Of a DNA stretch of 64,000 nt, positions 24,219 to 35,800 are shown in pieces. The notes beneath the pieces are model-generated. The model saw nothing but the letters and a program-made list of their open reading frames with translations. It was not told where the DNA came from and did no database searches. Origin of the DNA: Ephydatia muelleri (taxonomy: Eukaryota > Porifera > Demospongiae > Spongillida > Spongillidae); NCBI GenBank assembly GCA_013339895.1, contig JABACO010000021.1:186001-250000 (forward strand). The letters are read 5' to 3'. The position numbers and the translations under genes were made by a program. Numbering within the stretch: the stretch's first letter is position 1; each line of letters opens with the position of its first letter.

Positions 24219-26714
24219 CCTCCCACATGTTAAAGCACTTTATAACTGGATTTTATGTTTTCCCCTTTCCCAACTGCATCGTGCTTACAAATATAATATT
24301 CTTACCCCCTTTAGAACTTACATTGATGTTATGAATGGTTACATCTCTGAAACCACACATGTTCTACACATGTCTGCAAAGCTTCATGAGTTTTATGATC
24401 ATTGGCTAAAGGACTCTTATAGTACTAATGTAATAGCACTGAGTACTGATGGCACCATCAATGGAGCAGTAATGGAGGTGAGAATATTTCCAAGGTAGTG
24501 AGACAAAATGATAGCATTTTTTGTGTAGGGACTGATATTTGTGGAGAAATTGAATGAAATCCTTGTTCAAAGAAGACAGAAAAGGGAACTGTGTGAAGAA
24601 GATGATGTGGAAATATGGAAGTGGTTACTATTGCTGATGCAGATGATCAATATGACCACAGCTGATTCTGTACAACAGCTAGTTAAATTCTTGAACGGAA
24701 GCCACACAACAGTCACAAGACATAGAGAAAAACTTGTTAACGAGGTGTGTGTATGCCCTAAGAGCTAACAAATGATGACCTCTGATTTGTCTTGCAGGTG
24801 ATCAAGAAAGCCAGAACACAATGCACACAACTCACAATTGAAGCATTTCTTCTGCTGTACAAACACTTCACATTCTGGCCTCCAAATGTTAGTACATCAA
24901 TCTCAATCTACTGATCAATTAATTAAAAATATGTTATATTTTAGTTTGTGGAAGAATACTATGATGGGTACAAAACTCGCCTTCCTGCAGCTGTGAGAGA
25001 TGTATACCTCACTGAAGCTATTGACAGGTAATAAGTGTAGAACAAAAATTGTGGGTTTAAGTCACATGAACAATCTTCAGGCTCAGGCTTGCTGTGACAG
25101 CACGTGAACATTCCACTATTGGAAATCTCGTCAGGGCTGTTGGACAGATTTATGCCGCAGAAGGTCGCTGCCAGGACTTCATCATTGAGCTTCTGAAAAT
25201 GGACGTTCCAAAGCCTTCTGCAGACAATGAAGAGAACCTCCGATTGACATCTGACTTAACAAAAATTATATGTGACTACATTGAAAGCAATGCTCTAGGA
25301 AATGTCATATCAAATATAATTGGCAAGGTAGAACATTCAGTTGATATTTCATGTTTTACCTTTTCTTATTAGCATTCAATAAACGAACAACAATACTACT
25401 TTCAATCACATATTTTGGTTGTTGCTGAAAGGTAAGCTGTTTGAAACTCTGTAAGTGCATAGAAACATAAGGCCAAAGCTATGAACTGTCAAAAATATTA
25501 GGCCTGGGGACCTTAACAACACATTGACAGAATCAATAGTAGTTGGGGACTTCTAGGCCTGAGAACTAGTTCTATTGTCAACTATAGATGTTCTTTTCCA
25601 TCTTTCCCAGATGAATGCAACTGTTGTATCTGAAGTGGTGACTGTAACTCCATTGGAAGTTGCTACATCAGATGCTGGTGTTCAGGGGAATGGAGAAGAT
25701 ATGACTACTGCCAGTACCCAGACTATGGAGCCTCCATCCAATGTCATGCCTCCATCCAATGTCATGCCTCCATCCAATGGAAATGTCATGCCTCCATCCA
25801 ATGGAAATGTTGAGCTTCCATCCAATGGAAATGTCATGCCTCCATCCAATGTCTTGCTCTCATCCAATGGAAATGTTGAGCTCCCATCCAATGGAAATGT
25901 TGAGCCTCCATCCAATGGAAATGTTGAGCTTCCATCCAATGGAAATGTTGAGCTTCCATCCAATGGAAATGTTGAGCTTCCATCCAATGGAAATGTTGAG
26001 CCTCCATCCAATGGAAATGTTGAGCTCCCATCCAATGGAAATGTTGAGCTTCCATCCAATGGAAATGTTGAGCTTCCATCTAATGGAAATGGTGAGCTTC
26101 CATCCAATGGAAATGTTGAGCCTCCATCCAATGGAAATGTTGAGCTTCCATCCAATGGAAGTGTTGAGCTTCCATCCAATGAAAATGTTCAGCCTCCATC
26201 CAATCCATCCAATGGAAGTGTTCAGCCTCCATCCAATGGAAATGTTGAGGTTCCATCCAATGGAAATGTTGAGCTTCCATCCAATGGAAATGTTGAGCTT
26301 CCATCCAATGGAAGTGTTGAGCCTCCATCCAATGGAAATGTTGAGGTTCCATCCAATGGAAGTGTTGAGCTTCCATCCAATGGAAATGGTGAGCCTCCAT
26401 CCAATGGAAGTGTTGAGCTTCCATCCAATGGAAATGGTGAGCCTCCATCCAATGGAAGTGTTGAGCCTCCATCCAATGGAAATGTCTTGCTCCCATCCAA
26501 TGAAAATGTTGAGCTTCCATCCAATGAAAATGTTGAGCTTCTATCCAATGGAAGTATTGAGCCTCCATCTAAAGGAAATATTGAGCTTCTAGGAAGTGGA
26601 AGTGTTGTGCCTCCATCCAATGGAAATGTTGAACTTCCAGGATGTGGAAGTGTTGTGCCTCCATCCAATGAAAGTGCTCCTATTCCAGGAAGTGTCGAGC
26701 CTATAACAGCATAG
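24219..26714 (+). CDS. Unrecognised protein with a 24-bp coding repeat tail, 5' end in the gap
   Basis: Exons are 24219(partial)-24477, 24529-24744, 24798-24887, 24945-25027, 25081-25327 and 25611-26714 (TAG), all in phase with GT-AG junctions. The first five encode a largely helical, probably cytosolic region of about 295 aa (for example WKWLLLLMQMIN, EAFLLLYKHFTFWPPN, RAVGQIYAAEGRC). I cannot assign it to a family. The last exon begins MNATVVSEVVTVTP and then becomes about 37 copies of an 8-aa unit, mainly LPSNGNVE and PPSNGSVE. No signal peptide or membrane segment is visible in the surviving part. An exon-like segment at 25,376-25,432 does not fit the phases and is left out. The helical part may be a conserved domain that I fail to recognise. 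Confidence 0.7.
25735..26690 (+). repeat. 24-bp coding minisatellite
   Basis: About 37 units of CATCCAATGGAAATGTTGAG plus CTTC, read as (L/P)PSNGNVE. Stops are absent in several other frames of both strands because the unit length is a multiple of three. Confidence 0.95.
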
Positions 26715-26970
26715 ACGACTCATCAGAAATAATGTCTCTCATCTGAGACAGAAGTAACTTTGTTTTGTAATATATGTAGTAGAAAATTTACAGTATCAGT
26801 ATGTATGCCAATTATAATTTAAATACTGTACTATGACAAATGCACCATGGTGTTACAGATAGTACACTCAATGCAAACATTAGTATAGAAATGATGATTC
26901 TCAAAAAAGACTTGAAATAATTATCTAATATGTAACACAAGCCTGTTCCTGGCTGTGGATCAGCTCCTTC

Positions 26971-27334
26971 TCAAGTCAGCTCCTCCTTTATGTCTCGGTG
27001 TATCTGACACAGGAAGTCTGTGTAGGTGGTGCTCTCCCACTGCCCCGCCCCCTTATCCTCTTTCAACATCCTTCTGAAGAGCCCCTCAGTTTTATCCCGC
27101 TGCTTTGTGATGTACAACTAGAGGGGAAATTACCATGACATCATTATGACAGTGCACAGCTTCTCCACCTACCTTCATACAGTGCTGCTTCTGGGTCTGA
27201 AGTTGCTTAATAATGCCCCTCACTCGGAAGGACAATGGATTATCAAGGGCAGGAAGGGTCTTTAGTGTGGTGTGCATGAAAAGTTTAGAAGTGTAAAAAT
27301 TTGCACAAGTATGCGCACGTATACACACACAAAA

Positions 27335-27383
<49 letters not shown>

Positions 27384-29394
27384 CTGTTGGTATTTGTACA
27401 GAAGAAGGCACACCAAACAGATTCGTGGCAAAGTCAGAGGAAATATTTTGTCCAATCCACAACACTATCACAAACCCATTCTCTGAAAGTGAAGGAATAC
27501 GCTGAGCATTAAAGACATAATATACATAGGAACATCCTGCAAGCAAAACACTCACCAATCAGGTAAACACCATTTTCCTGTAGCTTCTGTCCTGTACAGC
27601 GCAGCAAGGGAGGTAGGTCCTTGCCATCAGGGTCCACGTCATGCTAAGAGAGCAATATTTGTTATCATAGGGCACTGTACATCAGTGCATGTGAGCATCT
27701 TTTGCATGTGCAATGCATTCCCTCACACACATCCATGCCTCGAGCAAATTAAAACCCACTCACAATATACCCCACAAGCCAGCCTTCAGACCACACCCAC
27801 TTTCTCACCAGTGCCATCATCCTAGGATAAAGGAACCAAACTGACTCCTTCAAAGGCATGGAGAGGAGACAGTACATTAGCCAGCTCTTCTCATCCATGG
27901 ACAGCATAGGCGCTGGGCAAATAGAGATAATAGTATTAAATGATTGGGCTGGGGACAAGAGCTCATTGGTAATTCATAAGTGGTAAGCAAGCTATGTCTG
28001 GCTGTTGCTAATAGCAACACAGCAGTTCCACCACACCCCTAGAACCCTAATCATCATCGTCATCACATTTTCTTCCACTGGACTTACGAGCTAGTAATGC
28101 ATCTGACTTGAGCAGGCAGTTGGCATACATCGGCATCAACTTGAGACTTTCAGGCAATATGAGCTATGGGAATTATGCAATTACAGAATGTGTGTGGTAT
28201 AAGTGCATGTGCATGTGTGTGTGCGTGTGTGTGTGTTTGAGCACTAACCTGACCTGGTGGTGACTGACTGGAGCATTGCTTGCGATAGCATGCAAGAATG
28301 ACCGCTACTTGGTGAGTGAAATTGTCTCGTATGGTTTTGTAGACCATACTAAAGGCTGCCTTAGTTACTGCAGAGCAGAAGGTCATCAATAACACACTCT
28401 AATAAAGGTCATCAATAACACACTCTAATAAAGGTCATCGATAACACTCCAATCTAAACACTTTCATGCACTGTACGAAACACAACTGACCACTCTTGGA
28501 GAGGAAGTTCATGATCGTATCCACTTCACAGCTGCGATACAAGTCAGCAAATTTGGAAGAACAATTGAGAGCCAGGTTATGTATTCTCAACCTCCTCTGG
28601 CCAAATATATTGGTGTACAGGAGGGCAGCCTGCAAACGTGATGGGGAAAATGCCTTCAGGGCTAATCTGACCAGTGGAACATAAATCACATGAACCCCAT
28701 TGGGTGTATGGGCACCTTGTTTCCTCATTATACACACGTACACATGCACATGCTCACACACAGCATACTTGAAAGAATGCAATGTCTTCTTCCTTCAGCT
28801 TGTCATCATGTTTGATTTCCACAGCGACCACTTTGTCAGAATCGATGCTACCAAGTTCAATGTCCGTTGTGTTGGACATGAAAAAGGCTCCATAAAAACC
28901 AGTGGGCCTAAGTCCTGTAGTTAGATGGTGAGAAGGGAAGGAAGAGAACTCAGCAGTGTCAATATCACCATAATGAGACATAATCAACACTACGTCACGC
29001 TCACTTCAAATCTCACCTGTGCTAGCTCGGACCCTCATCACTGCATCAAAGACAGTTGGCCTGGCGACACTGTACTGAAGATCATGAACAAACCGTTCTC
29101 CATCATCAGCCATCTTAGAGGAACAATACCAGAGGTTATATCAGCAAATCACAATTACATAGCAATCTGAAAGGCTTAGTACAGCATCAAAGGTAGTTTA
29201 ATGAGCAGAATTTTGATGGGACTACTGAAAATGGTTTAGACATATACGTATAGCCCAACAAACTATGACTAGAACAAAGCAATCAAGAGCTTGATAATGC
29301 ATCTATCGCCAAGTGCTTGAATCAGTTACACATATTCAATACCTTGCCACCCAGACGTATTTTAAGTTCTAATACACACACACACACACACAAG

Positions 29395-29444
<50 letters not shown>

Positions 29445-29445
29445 G

Positions 29446-29488
<43 letters not shown>

Positions 29489-29489
29489 G

Positions 29490-29546
<57 letters not shown>

Positions 29547-29774
29547 CTCACACGGAAGTTTTGATACAGGTGCACTTCTCCACCAGTGGTAGTAGCCATG
29601 TCACCCAGAGTTGCAACATCGCAGTACTGACTGGGGAAGAGGAACAGCTCTACAGCCACCCCGGCCTTCACACAGTCCTCGGCCAATTGAGGGTACCCAG
29701 ACCCAGCTGAGCAGAGGAGGGTCTTTGTGGAGGGAAATATAAACATAAAATATTTCCACACACGCATACCACCC

Positions 29775-29853
<79 letters not shown>

Positions 29854-32800
29854 TCTCTTTCTCTGTGCCAAGGAGCTTGGGGTCCAGTCTGTTCTTCAAT
29901 ACTCCCGGGGCCTCATGGGAAGGAAGGCCACTGTGGAACACAAAGATGCGTCCATTGCGACCAGCGGCCTGGAAGCAAAAGCAGATATGAACCAGATCCA
30001 TTACATCAGATACGAGCAAGCTCCATCATATCCTTCCCTCTCACCTTAAGGGACTCCATGGCTGCTCTGATTACAGGTTCCAATATGACTTCAGATGTTT
30101 TGTTGGTAGAGAACATTTCTGGTAGTTGTGACAACAACCTGTCATGCGAGTCCCAAGTTCATTGTGTGAGTGTGTGTGTGTGTGTGAGTGTTGTGCAAAC
30201 TTGTGAGCATAAATCAATAATTTAGGATAACCATTACATTTCCACAAGAGCTTGAGACTCAGTGATGGAGACAAGAAAACCATCCACCATAGGAACAAAC
30301 ACTTCTGCTACATCGGTCATCACCATCATCTGTGGTTGGCCTATTGTTGACTGTGTATGGTGTGTGCATGAGTGAGTGAAGGGCTTGTCTTCAAGAGCCA
30401 CACACCTTAACGTTGTAGAAGTGGATCACTTTGTCATAGGTTATGAAGCCAACTTGAATAGGGGATCCTCCCTCTTCCTCAGACCTTTACATATGAGAAC
30501 ATAATCTCCTGAGTATCACTCACCACTGGTTGAGGTTTTACACTAAATATCAGGTGGCCAAGCGGTCATGGGACTAAGTCCAAGTACACATGCCAGCAAT
30601 TCCTGTATTTTATAGATTACAGACGACCAAATGTGTGTCTGGCCTAAACCCACTGCACAATACTTGTGCGGTTGCAAAGTTTTAGTTACATATATTACGA
30701 TTGCCACACCCTCCCTCCTCACCCTGGAAGCTACAACTCATTTACCCCCAGATGCCACACCCTCCTCACCCTGGAAGGTACAACCCATTTACCCCCAGAT
30801 GCCACACCCTCCTCACCCTGGAAGGTACAACCCATTTACCCCCTAATGCCACACCCTCCTCACCCTAGAAGCTACAACCCATTACCCCCAGATGCCACAC
30901 CCTCCTCACCCTAGAAGCTACAACCCATTTACCCCCAGATGCCACACCCTCCTCACCCTAGAAGCTACAACCCATTTACCCCCAGATGCCACATCCTCCT
31001 CACCCTGGAAGCCACACCCTCCTCACTCTCTCTACACCCTCTTCACCCTGGAAGCCACACCCTCACTCTCTCTACCCTCCAGTAACCCCAGATGCCACAC
31101 CCTCCTCACCCAGGAAGTTAGTAACCCCAGATGCCACACCCTCCTCACCCAGGAAGTTTCTGCAGCACAGATAGCAAAGTTGAGGACAGAAGTGTTAGCA
31201 ATCCATTCTGTATGTTGGCCTGAGACACATCCATAACAAAGATATATCCTGGTGGCTTGGGAGACTTTCCCTCCTATGGATCATCACCACACAGTGATGA
31301 TACACCTTCACACAAACCCATTCACACCATCAGGTAATTCCATGTTGGTCCAACAAATCAAGAACACATGGTGTGTAAAAATTCGAAAAAACTTGCCACA
31401 TCTTTTAATCATTTGGGATATTTAGCTGATTGAAAATTTCACCTTTTATGTGAACTTTTGTACTTTGCAAGGATTTTTTGTCACCTGTGTTAATAATTAG
31501 GTAATTATCCCACTTAAGGAACACCTAATGTAGTTAAAAACATTATGTGGGATGAAAGGGTTAAAATGGTATATTGATGTTTAGGCCTATAATACTCAGT
31601 GTGCACAATAAAACCATTTACTTTTTTACAGTTCAGACATTTTACAGTTCAGACATAAATATGTGAGGATTACTTTGTCAAAATATCAGAGTGGGCAGGC
31701 AATGGTTAGCCATTACAGGGTTAAAACCGTCAACAGCCCTTTTCACCAATTGTTGATGGTAATTGTTAGTTGACATAAAGTTAGGATGCTTAAACAAACT
31801 GTTATTATATAGCGCTAGGAAAGTGGTCAGTATTGCAACTACATGGGCGAGTCTTGATGGTTTGTAGTTCTTATTACCAGTTTTTGCAAGCTTGCTTTGT
31901 GTTACCGATCATGCTGCTCTATTCGCTGTGTCGTTTCCTGCAAAGTATTGCAGCGATCTTCTTAATCGACATCAAAGGCCGCTCAAGTAAACAAAAGGTG
32001 CAAGACCTGTCTCGTTTGCTATGATCGCCGAGCATCCATTGCTCAAATTGCACCGTGGACAAAAGATTTGCGATCCTTGCCGTAAAGCAATAGGTAGACT
32101 CTATGGCAAAGATAACACTGTCACGCACAGAGGCGTTGGCCCTTGTGCGGGAGGTGTTGGCCCAACATCCGCTAGTTGCAACAGACCAGGAGTTGACGTT
32201 GAGTGCACTACTGATACCACTTGAATGCACACAGCCAAGTGAAAAAGCAACAAGTGAAAAAGCAACAAGTGAAGAAACAACAAGTGAAGAAGAAGAAGCA
32301 GTAATGTCGTTGAGTGAATATGAGGAAGAGTTTTCTAAACACGGTGAGTTGTGCGCACTGAACGATACTCTTGCATCAGCTGGCATTTCACCCATACATG
32401 AGGGAAAGGTAAGGAACACAACTTATGTCAATTCGAAGCTCAGGAGGTTAGATGGCATAGTAAAAAAAAGATTGCTATGTGTTACAGGGAGTGAAGCCCA
32501 ACTGCTGGAGGATGCTGAGGGTGAAATAATCCAACAACTGAAAGAAAAGTTTCAGTCCACTGCTTCTAGGAGTGAAAAAGTGAAGATTCTGACTGTGCTG
32601 GCAAAGAGTTGGTCAGTGCAGACAATCATGGAAGTGTTTGGTGCAAACAACTACATGGCAAGGCAGGCAAAAGAAATTCAGGCAGAAAAGGGATCATGTA
32701 CATTCCGGATCCAAAGCCAGGTAAGCCACTCCCCAAGAGTACAGTAGAGTTAGTGAAAGCCTTCTACCTGAGTGATGAGGTAAGTCGTGTCATGCCAGGT

Positions 32801-35800
32801 AAGAAGGACTATGTGTCTGTCACCCTGGACACTGGTGTCATGCCAGGTAAGAAGGACTATGTGTCTGTCACCCTGGACACTGGTGTCATGCCAGGTAAGA
32901 AGGACTATGTGTCTGTCACCCTGGACACTGGTGTCAGAGAGCATCACCAGAAGAGACTGGTTCTGTGCAATTTGAAAGAAGCCTACACACATTTCAAAAC
33001 AGTGCATCCTGTTGTCAAGGTAGGATTCTCCTAATTTGCAGAGCTGTGACCCAAGGAATGTGTACTAGCTGGGGCAAGTGGGGCTCATAGTGTATGCGTG
33101 TGCTTAACACATCAGAATATGAAGCTGTTAGTGTCTGAGTGCCACCTTGAGACACTCACCAAAGGAGAGCTGAAGCTGCCTTGCAGCAATTCAATGTGTC
33201 CAACTTACAACTGAGTGCTGCACTGCCCAATGTAGTAGGTTGGATGCAATCATGCATTCACACATGATTGACAGTGCGCAGTTTAAGCAGTGGACCAAAG
33301 TGGATAGAGCTAGCCTGGAAACCAAGATCCTACCTGTGCAAGACTTCCTGGACTGTTTTGAAACAATGTTAAGGAAACTATAGCTACATGATTTCACTGC
33401 ACGTAAGCAAGCCCAGTTCATCAAAGACACTAAAGATGGCCTCAAGCCAGGGCAAGTTTTGGTAATAGCAGACTTCTCCGAAAACTTTAGCTTTGTTGTG
33501 CAGGATGGAGTCCAGTCTTTTCACTGGAACAACCTACAAGCTACTGTTCATCCTTTTGTCTGCTACTTCAAAGATGACAGAGGACAATTGGCCAACCTGT
33601 GCTATGTCATTATTTCAGAGTGCACAACTCATGATACAGTGGCTGTGCACTTGTTTCAGAGTAAGCTTTTGCAATTTTTGACTGGTATGCTTGAAGTTCA
33701 GCCTAGCATGATTTTTTATGTATCCCATGGATGTGCAGCCCAGTACAAAAATTTCCTGAACCTATGTCATCATGAAGCTGACTTCGGTATGCCTGCAGAG
33801 TGGCACTTTTTTGCCACGTCACATGGCAAGTCTGCATGTGATGGTGCCAGAGGAACACTGAAGAGAATTGTCACTAAAGCCAGCCTCCAACGTCCCTATG
33901 ACAACCACATTCTTACAACTAAAGATCTTTACGAATTTGCATCACAGAACATCAAAGGGATGGATTTCGCATTTGCGTCAAATGAAGAGCATTATGAGGA
34001 AACGAAACGTTTGGAGCCAAGGTTCAGCAATTGTAGAACCAATCCAGGAACACAAAGACTGCACAGCTTCAAGCCAGTTTCAGAGAACACTTTGGAGGTT
34101 AGAATGTTCTCTTGTGATGCAACAGCAAGACGTGAAAAAGTGACTTGCAGTGTTAAGGAAACCATTTCTAACCTATCATCATCGTTAAGTACCGTTGCTT
34201 ACGAAGAGCATTGCTGGATAGGCTGCATAATTTAATGGAAAACACTGTTACAATTATCTTCCTACATCCTCATCATCTCAATGCACCATCATACATCTTC
34301 CCAGATCCACCAGATATCATAGATGTTGATCCAACAGACATTCTTTCCCATGGAAATCCCACAACTACTGGAAGAAGATACACCCTGCCCAGAAAAGAAG
34401 AACAGTTGGCACTGAAAGCACAAGAAAGCAAAATATAATGTACTTGTGTTGTTTTGATAGTGTACGTTACAGCATCCAGCGTTATGTCAACTAACAATTA
34501 CCACCGAAAAGAGCTGCTGAAGGTTTTAACCCTGTAATGGCTAAACCCGTTGCCAGCCCACTCTGATATTTTGACAAAGTAATCCTCACATATTTATGTC
34601 TGAACTGTAAAAAAATCATTCCAAAATAAATGGGTTTATTGTGCACACTGAGTATTATAGGCCTAAACACCAATATACAATTTTAACCCTTTCATCCCAC
34701 ACAATGTTTTTAACTACATTAGGTGTTCCTTAAGTGGGACAATTATCAATAATTATTAACACAGGTGACAAAATATCCTTGCAAAGTACAAAAGGTCACA
34801 TAAATTTCAATCAGCTAAATATCCTGAACGATTCATCTGGTACACAAGTTATAAGAGAAGTGTTAATGACTCATAATGATTAAGAGACGTGACAAGTTTT
34901 GTCGAATTTTTACACACCATGTGTTCTTGATTTGTTGGACCCACATGGAATTACCCCATCCTCAAAATTCACCCCTTCCACACACACATACACATAAACA
35001 CACACACACACAACATACACACAACATACACACACACACAAAACACACACAACACACACACACAACATACACACACACAAACACACACACAAAACACAAC
35101 ATACACACACACACATACACACACACACACAACATACCTTACAGTAGTCAAGGGTGGCAACAAACTCAACACTTCCATAGCACAGCTCCGGTCTGCTCTG
35201 ACAGTCGGTTCTTCGTCCCTGGTGATCGAGGTGTGCAAAATACTCCATGGGCACTAATTAGAGAGAAGACATCAAATATCATTGACATCTCATTTATTAT
35301 TAACACTTCCCTACAACAGGACTTTCAATAATTGAGTTGTTTTTTTTTTTGTTGTTGAATAATAATCTTAGCGCACCTATAATTATTGTTGTACATTTCT
35401 TCCAATGCTAGTATCAAAAATTGAAACTAATTACAAATTGCACGAATTTAACCTTGATTGTGCGCCAACATGTGCAAAAAGACAGTCCAATGTACAAATG
35501 ATGTTGATGACATGCATGCAGGCCCAGGGTCATACCTTCATTGGAAGCCTCACAGATCGGGCAGATATAGTGACGTCCACCATCAATAAACCGACAGTAG
35601 GGATTGATATAGCACTTGCAACGATTACATCTGATTGGACCATTAGTGCCATGGTCAACTAGCTGAAGGGAACGCTGCAAGAAGATACCAGACATATGAC
35701 CAGGGTGAGGAAAGAAATATCAAACACATGACCAAGGTGATATCAGTCACATGACCAGGGTGAGGGAGAAAATATCAGACACATGACCAGGGTGAGGGTG

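Larger units (their letters stand above)
31333..34955. mobile_element. DNA transposon with about 400-bp terminal inverted repeats, inside SEC24 intron 7
   Basis: The left end (31,333-31,728) and right end (34,522-34,955) are inverted copies with small indels, both starting GGTAATTCCATG from the outside. An imperfect direct repeat CCATC (31,327-31,331 and 34,956-34,960) may be the target duplication. The interior (about 31,830-34,440, + strand) has reading blocks of one transposase-like protein. They include a Cys pair (CDPCRKA), a coiled Glu/Lys segment, [10 protein letters not shown], and [14 protein letters not shown] with [10 protein letters not shown], motifs I associate with a widespread unnamed invertebrate transposon protein. 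A 51-bp unit at 32,790-32,935 is present three times. The coding part is broken in several places, so the copy is not autonomous. Superfamily not determined. Confidence 0.8.

Noticed and set aside
23182-24498. A continuous open frame through the N block
   Set aside because: It is open only because the bases are unknown. I keep only the coding part after 24,219 that matches the splice phases.
25376-25432. Exon-like segment HSINEQQYYF between AG and GTAAGC in the unknown gene
   Set aside because: Its phase 2 end puts the next exon out of frame at once; possible alternative exon but not supportable.
25682-26592. Long open frames with MEMLSFHP- and LDGSSTFP-type repeats overlapping the 24-bp array on both strands
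   Set aside because: They are alternative readings of a unit whose length is a multiple of three. Only the frame continuous with the upstream spliced exons is kept.
31555-34700. Extra piggyBac-type ends (AAAGGGTTAA and TTAACCCTTT) inside the inverted repeats of the SEC24 transposon
   Set aside because: They point outward rather than inward and are simply mirrored parts of the long inverted repeats, so they do not define another element.
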